Part shown: positions 61,471 through 64,000 of the stretch, one piece after another
Position numbering within the stretch: position 1 is the stretch's first letter
How the letters are laid out: the number at the start of each line of letters is the position of its first letter
NCBI GenBank assembly: GCA_037447655.1
Contig: JBBHKE010001258.1
Location: forward strand, 124,001-188,000
Reading direction: 5' to 3'
Length of the DNA stretch: 64,000 nucleotides
DNA from: Zygnema cylindricum
Taxonomy: Eukaryota; Streptophyta; Zygnematophyceae; Zygnematales; Zygnemataceae
Program-made: the position numbers and the translations under genes
The notes under the pieces: generated by a model
The model's database searches: none
The model's input: the letters and a program-made list of their open reading frames with translations, nothing else
What the model was told of the DNA's origin: nothing

Positions 61471-63840
61471 TAAAAAACTTTCAAAAAGAAAAGAGGGAGA
61501 TGAGTATAGGTAGGTTCGGATGAAAAGGGAGCGTGAAAAAGGGGTTGAGGCAATGAAGAGGTAAATGGAGTGACGCGCCATATGCAGAGGGTGAAGGAGC
61601 CGCCACATGCGACCTCGAATCCATGGAATCGAAATGAAGGTGGCGGCGGTGTTTTTGCCTGTTCTTCATGAAACGAATGAGATCTGTTCGTTTGCCAAAA
61701 AGACGGCGCAACGTCAAATCCCTATAAAAACAAAAAAAAAATGGATGGACGAGATTCGTTGAATGAGGGATCCATTTTTCTGTGGATTGTCCGCATTTGG
61801 CGTTAATCCGTCCCAAATATCATCAACGCCTAATGTTGTAGTTTTATTCTATTTATTTTAATTCATTCACTGTAATTTGTGGTCCATTGTCACTTCGACC
61901 CTTTATTAACGTATACATTACTTGTAATTGGGAGTGAAATGACATATAGACACCATATTAGAATAAACATTTACGCTATATTCGTTCGTTGCACCGAAAT
62001 AGAGTATATATTGACGCTAATTGGACAAAATACATGTTATAGTGTTTATATAAACTGAACAGGAAATAATCACATGAAGCAAGAGTACGTAGTTTTAGGA
62101 CGGTTTATGTGGACGTGTAAAATAAAAATAGTTCACTTCTTTAAATGTAAGATCACGACTTCGCACATGCGAACATATTTTACGTTCACATTGCAGAACA
62201 TGCGATTATAGGAGATCGTGTGCGAACGAGGTTTTTGGCGACGAGAGTGAACCCATTTTTTTAATGCACGTTCATATGCATGCGCGTATAATTTATAATT
62301 TATTTTGATTTTTTTCAAGTAAAAAGGTACAAATTTGTACGGTCCGACATCATCCTTACACCACACAAATTATATATTGCTGTACTTTCGGTCATGACGC
62401 TATTTTGTACGGAACCTCAATTAAAGTCAAGGAAAAATTAAAATCACGTATACTATTTTTGGAAAAAAATCAAAATTTTAAGAACCCAAATTAGTGTCGT
62501 TGACACTAATAACGATGAGCGGTGTACAGGTTCGTTAGTGTTCTCGCCCGTGGTGTGAAGGGTGTGAAGGGGTCCAAAATGTACTGTGACCTTCACACTA
62601 TAGCCATGGGCGATGTACAGTACAGTACTATACTGTACTGAACATTTCCACAAACTGTACGATACAGCCATAAAGTACACCTAGAGGACACGTGGGATAT
62701 TTTCCATATTCCCATCTGCCTCCAGGCGGTCCAGATCAAAAAGTGCAACAAAAAATCTTAACTGTCGAGCTAACGTTTCCACAAAGAGCTGTGAAAAATA
62801 ACGCTTTCTCATTGGTTCACTTAGATTTGGTGACGTAATATTTCTGCTAGAGAATCTGCTCCGCTTGGAAATGATCCCTGTTGGACCACAATGAGCTCTG
62901 TTGGACCACTTTTGGCTTTTCCGACGTGGAAAATCAAATTAGAGACAGTGCCACGTCACGGGAAACCTGCTCTCATGTTTTGTCCTTTTCAAAAGGTGTA
63001 TAGCAGGTACAGTTCTATCGTAGACTCGTACTTGTGAAATGGTCGGAGACTGTTTGTACTTTATATGCCGCGCAATTTTACGTGGTTGTAATTTTCATGA
63101 ACCCAAAAGCGCGAAAAAAACAAAGTCAACAAACGGGCGGGAATAAAACGGCGGGGACATACAGGAAAAGGGAGGGTTGGTCCTTCGAGTTTTTCATTAT
63201 GTCTTGTTATTAGTGTGGTGACGCACTAATTATTAGTGTGACGTGTATTGTACGCATGGATCCACGATCGTCGCCTGCTCGAGCTGCGATTCGGCCAATT
63301 AATAACCTGCAGCACTGTACCTTTGGAAGTACAGTACGCTGCTATATATTCGGAGAATGATTTTACTGGAGAATCCTCGGAGATTATCAGTACATTGTTT
63401 TTCTCGAAAACCGTACAATCTGTCATGACTATAAGGCCGATTCACTAAAAATATTCACATTTTCTTTTCATGGAGCTTCGATCTAACTTCCAATGCTTAT
63501 AGGAATGTTTCTGTTGGCTGATAGTGTCATTTTCATTGGCCAACGACTCTCGAACTCATTTACGAAATCTGTACAGAACTGAGCCATGTACCCCTAAAAA
63601 TCGTTCTAAACTGAGCAGGATGGGGATGTCACCCCTAAAGTGTGACGTGATCTTCCTCCATTGACGTCACAAACACAACTTTGGCAATCGGCATGAAGTG
63701 ACGTGACACCCATTGCTACTTCCTCCCTTTACAGGAGCTTTCTTTTCTGCTCTCTTCCCCTCTTCTCTTCGCCTATGTGTGATTTAACTTCCAATTTTAT
63801 GCCCTACAGTGCTCTAGCCATACAGAAGGCACAGCGTTAG
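61471..63840. other. Spacer with MITE end and CGTAC words, no gene
   Basis: A 111-codon minus-strand frame (61816-61481) has no recognisable motif. A MITE-type right end (GACACTAATAACGATGAGCG followed by GTGTAC) lies at 62500-62526. TACAGTACAGTACTATACTG at about 62614 is part of a short inverted repeat. Confidence 0.5.
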
Positions 63841-63844
63841 AGCC

Positions 63845-63888
63845 TTTTTTTTTTTTTTTTTTCCTTAGGTGTGGGAAGTTATCTTTTT

Positions 63889-63925
<37 letters not shown>
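63845..63925. repeat. T18 and G35 homopolymer runs
   Basis: Eighteen T at 63845-63862, then 28 mixed bases, seven T, and 35 consecutive G at 63891-63925. Such a G run can form G-quadruplexes and is also a common place for sequencing or assembly error. Confidence 0.95.
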
Positions 63926-63927
<2 letters not shown>

Positions 63928-64000
63928 TGAAAAGGCATTTGAAATCATGCATAAGGGCCAAAACTAACATTTCGACGCTCGAACTAGGGCACAATCCTCC

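Noticed and set aside
61481-61816. Minus-strand 111-codon ORF
   Set aside because: No motif, no promoter signal, and half of it lies in composition-biased sequence.

Overview
The window is eukaryotic nuclear DNA. Genes have GT-AG introns, two tRNA-Glu genes have plant-type sequence and no encoded CCA, plant-like AAACCCTA (telobox) repeats occur, and a 15-exon gene reads as a plant-type TRM4/NSUN2 RNA cytosine-5 methyltransferase. This protein, a multi-copy GPR1/FUN34/SatP acetate-transporter family and a heavy load of LTR and DNA transposon debris suggest a streptophyte (charophyte alga or bryophyte grade). That placement is inference and no species is claimed. The DNA is AT-rich with long stretches biased to pyrimidine or purine on one strand, and microsatellites sit in most introns.

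Layout. (1) 0.5-30.2 kb: five copies of a three-exon acetate-transporter gene. Copy A (489-1388) is a fragment lacking most of exon 1 and broken in exon 3 by a Ty3/gypsy pol remnant (1386-4150). Copies B (minus, 9297-7525) and C (plus, 15525-16888) are intact and head to head. Copy D (22251-22939) runs into a 10-N gap. Copy E (28852-30166) has a deletion that breaks the frame. Copies B-E share a promoter block, and all five carry a CT repeat just after the intron 1 donor. Between B and C lie two tandem tRNA-Glu(UUC) genes and a 212-bp MITE. (2) 31.3-35.7 kb: a minus-strand Ty1/copia gag-protease remnant, then about 3.1 kb of nearly pure pyrimidine. (3) 37.65-51.0 kb: the TRM4-like gene on the minus strand, with tandem repeats in most introns and a 4-bp tandem duplication beside the catalytic-cysteine motif. 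(4) 53.3-60.2 kb: a decayed element with an ORF1-like acidic/basic protein, a pogo/Tigger-like DDE transposase and arrays of GCGACGA...TCGTCGC hairpins at both ends and in the middle. This is the best candidate for an undescribed system. (5) 60.3-64.0 kb: a purine-rich tract, MITE ends, and a T18/G35 homopolymer pair near the right edge.

Only B, C, the tRNAs and (apart from one frameshift) the TRM4-like gene look functional. B and C should encode six-helix acetate/succinate channels or transporters. The TRM4-like protein should make m5C in tRNA.
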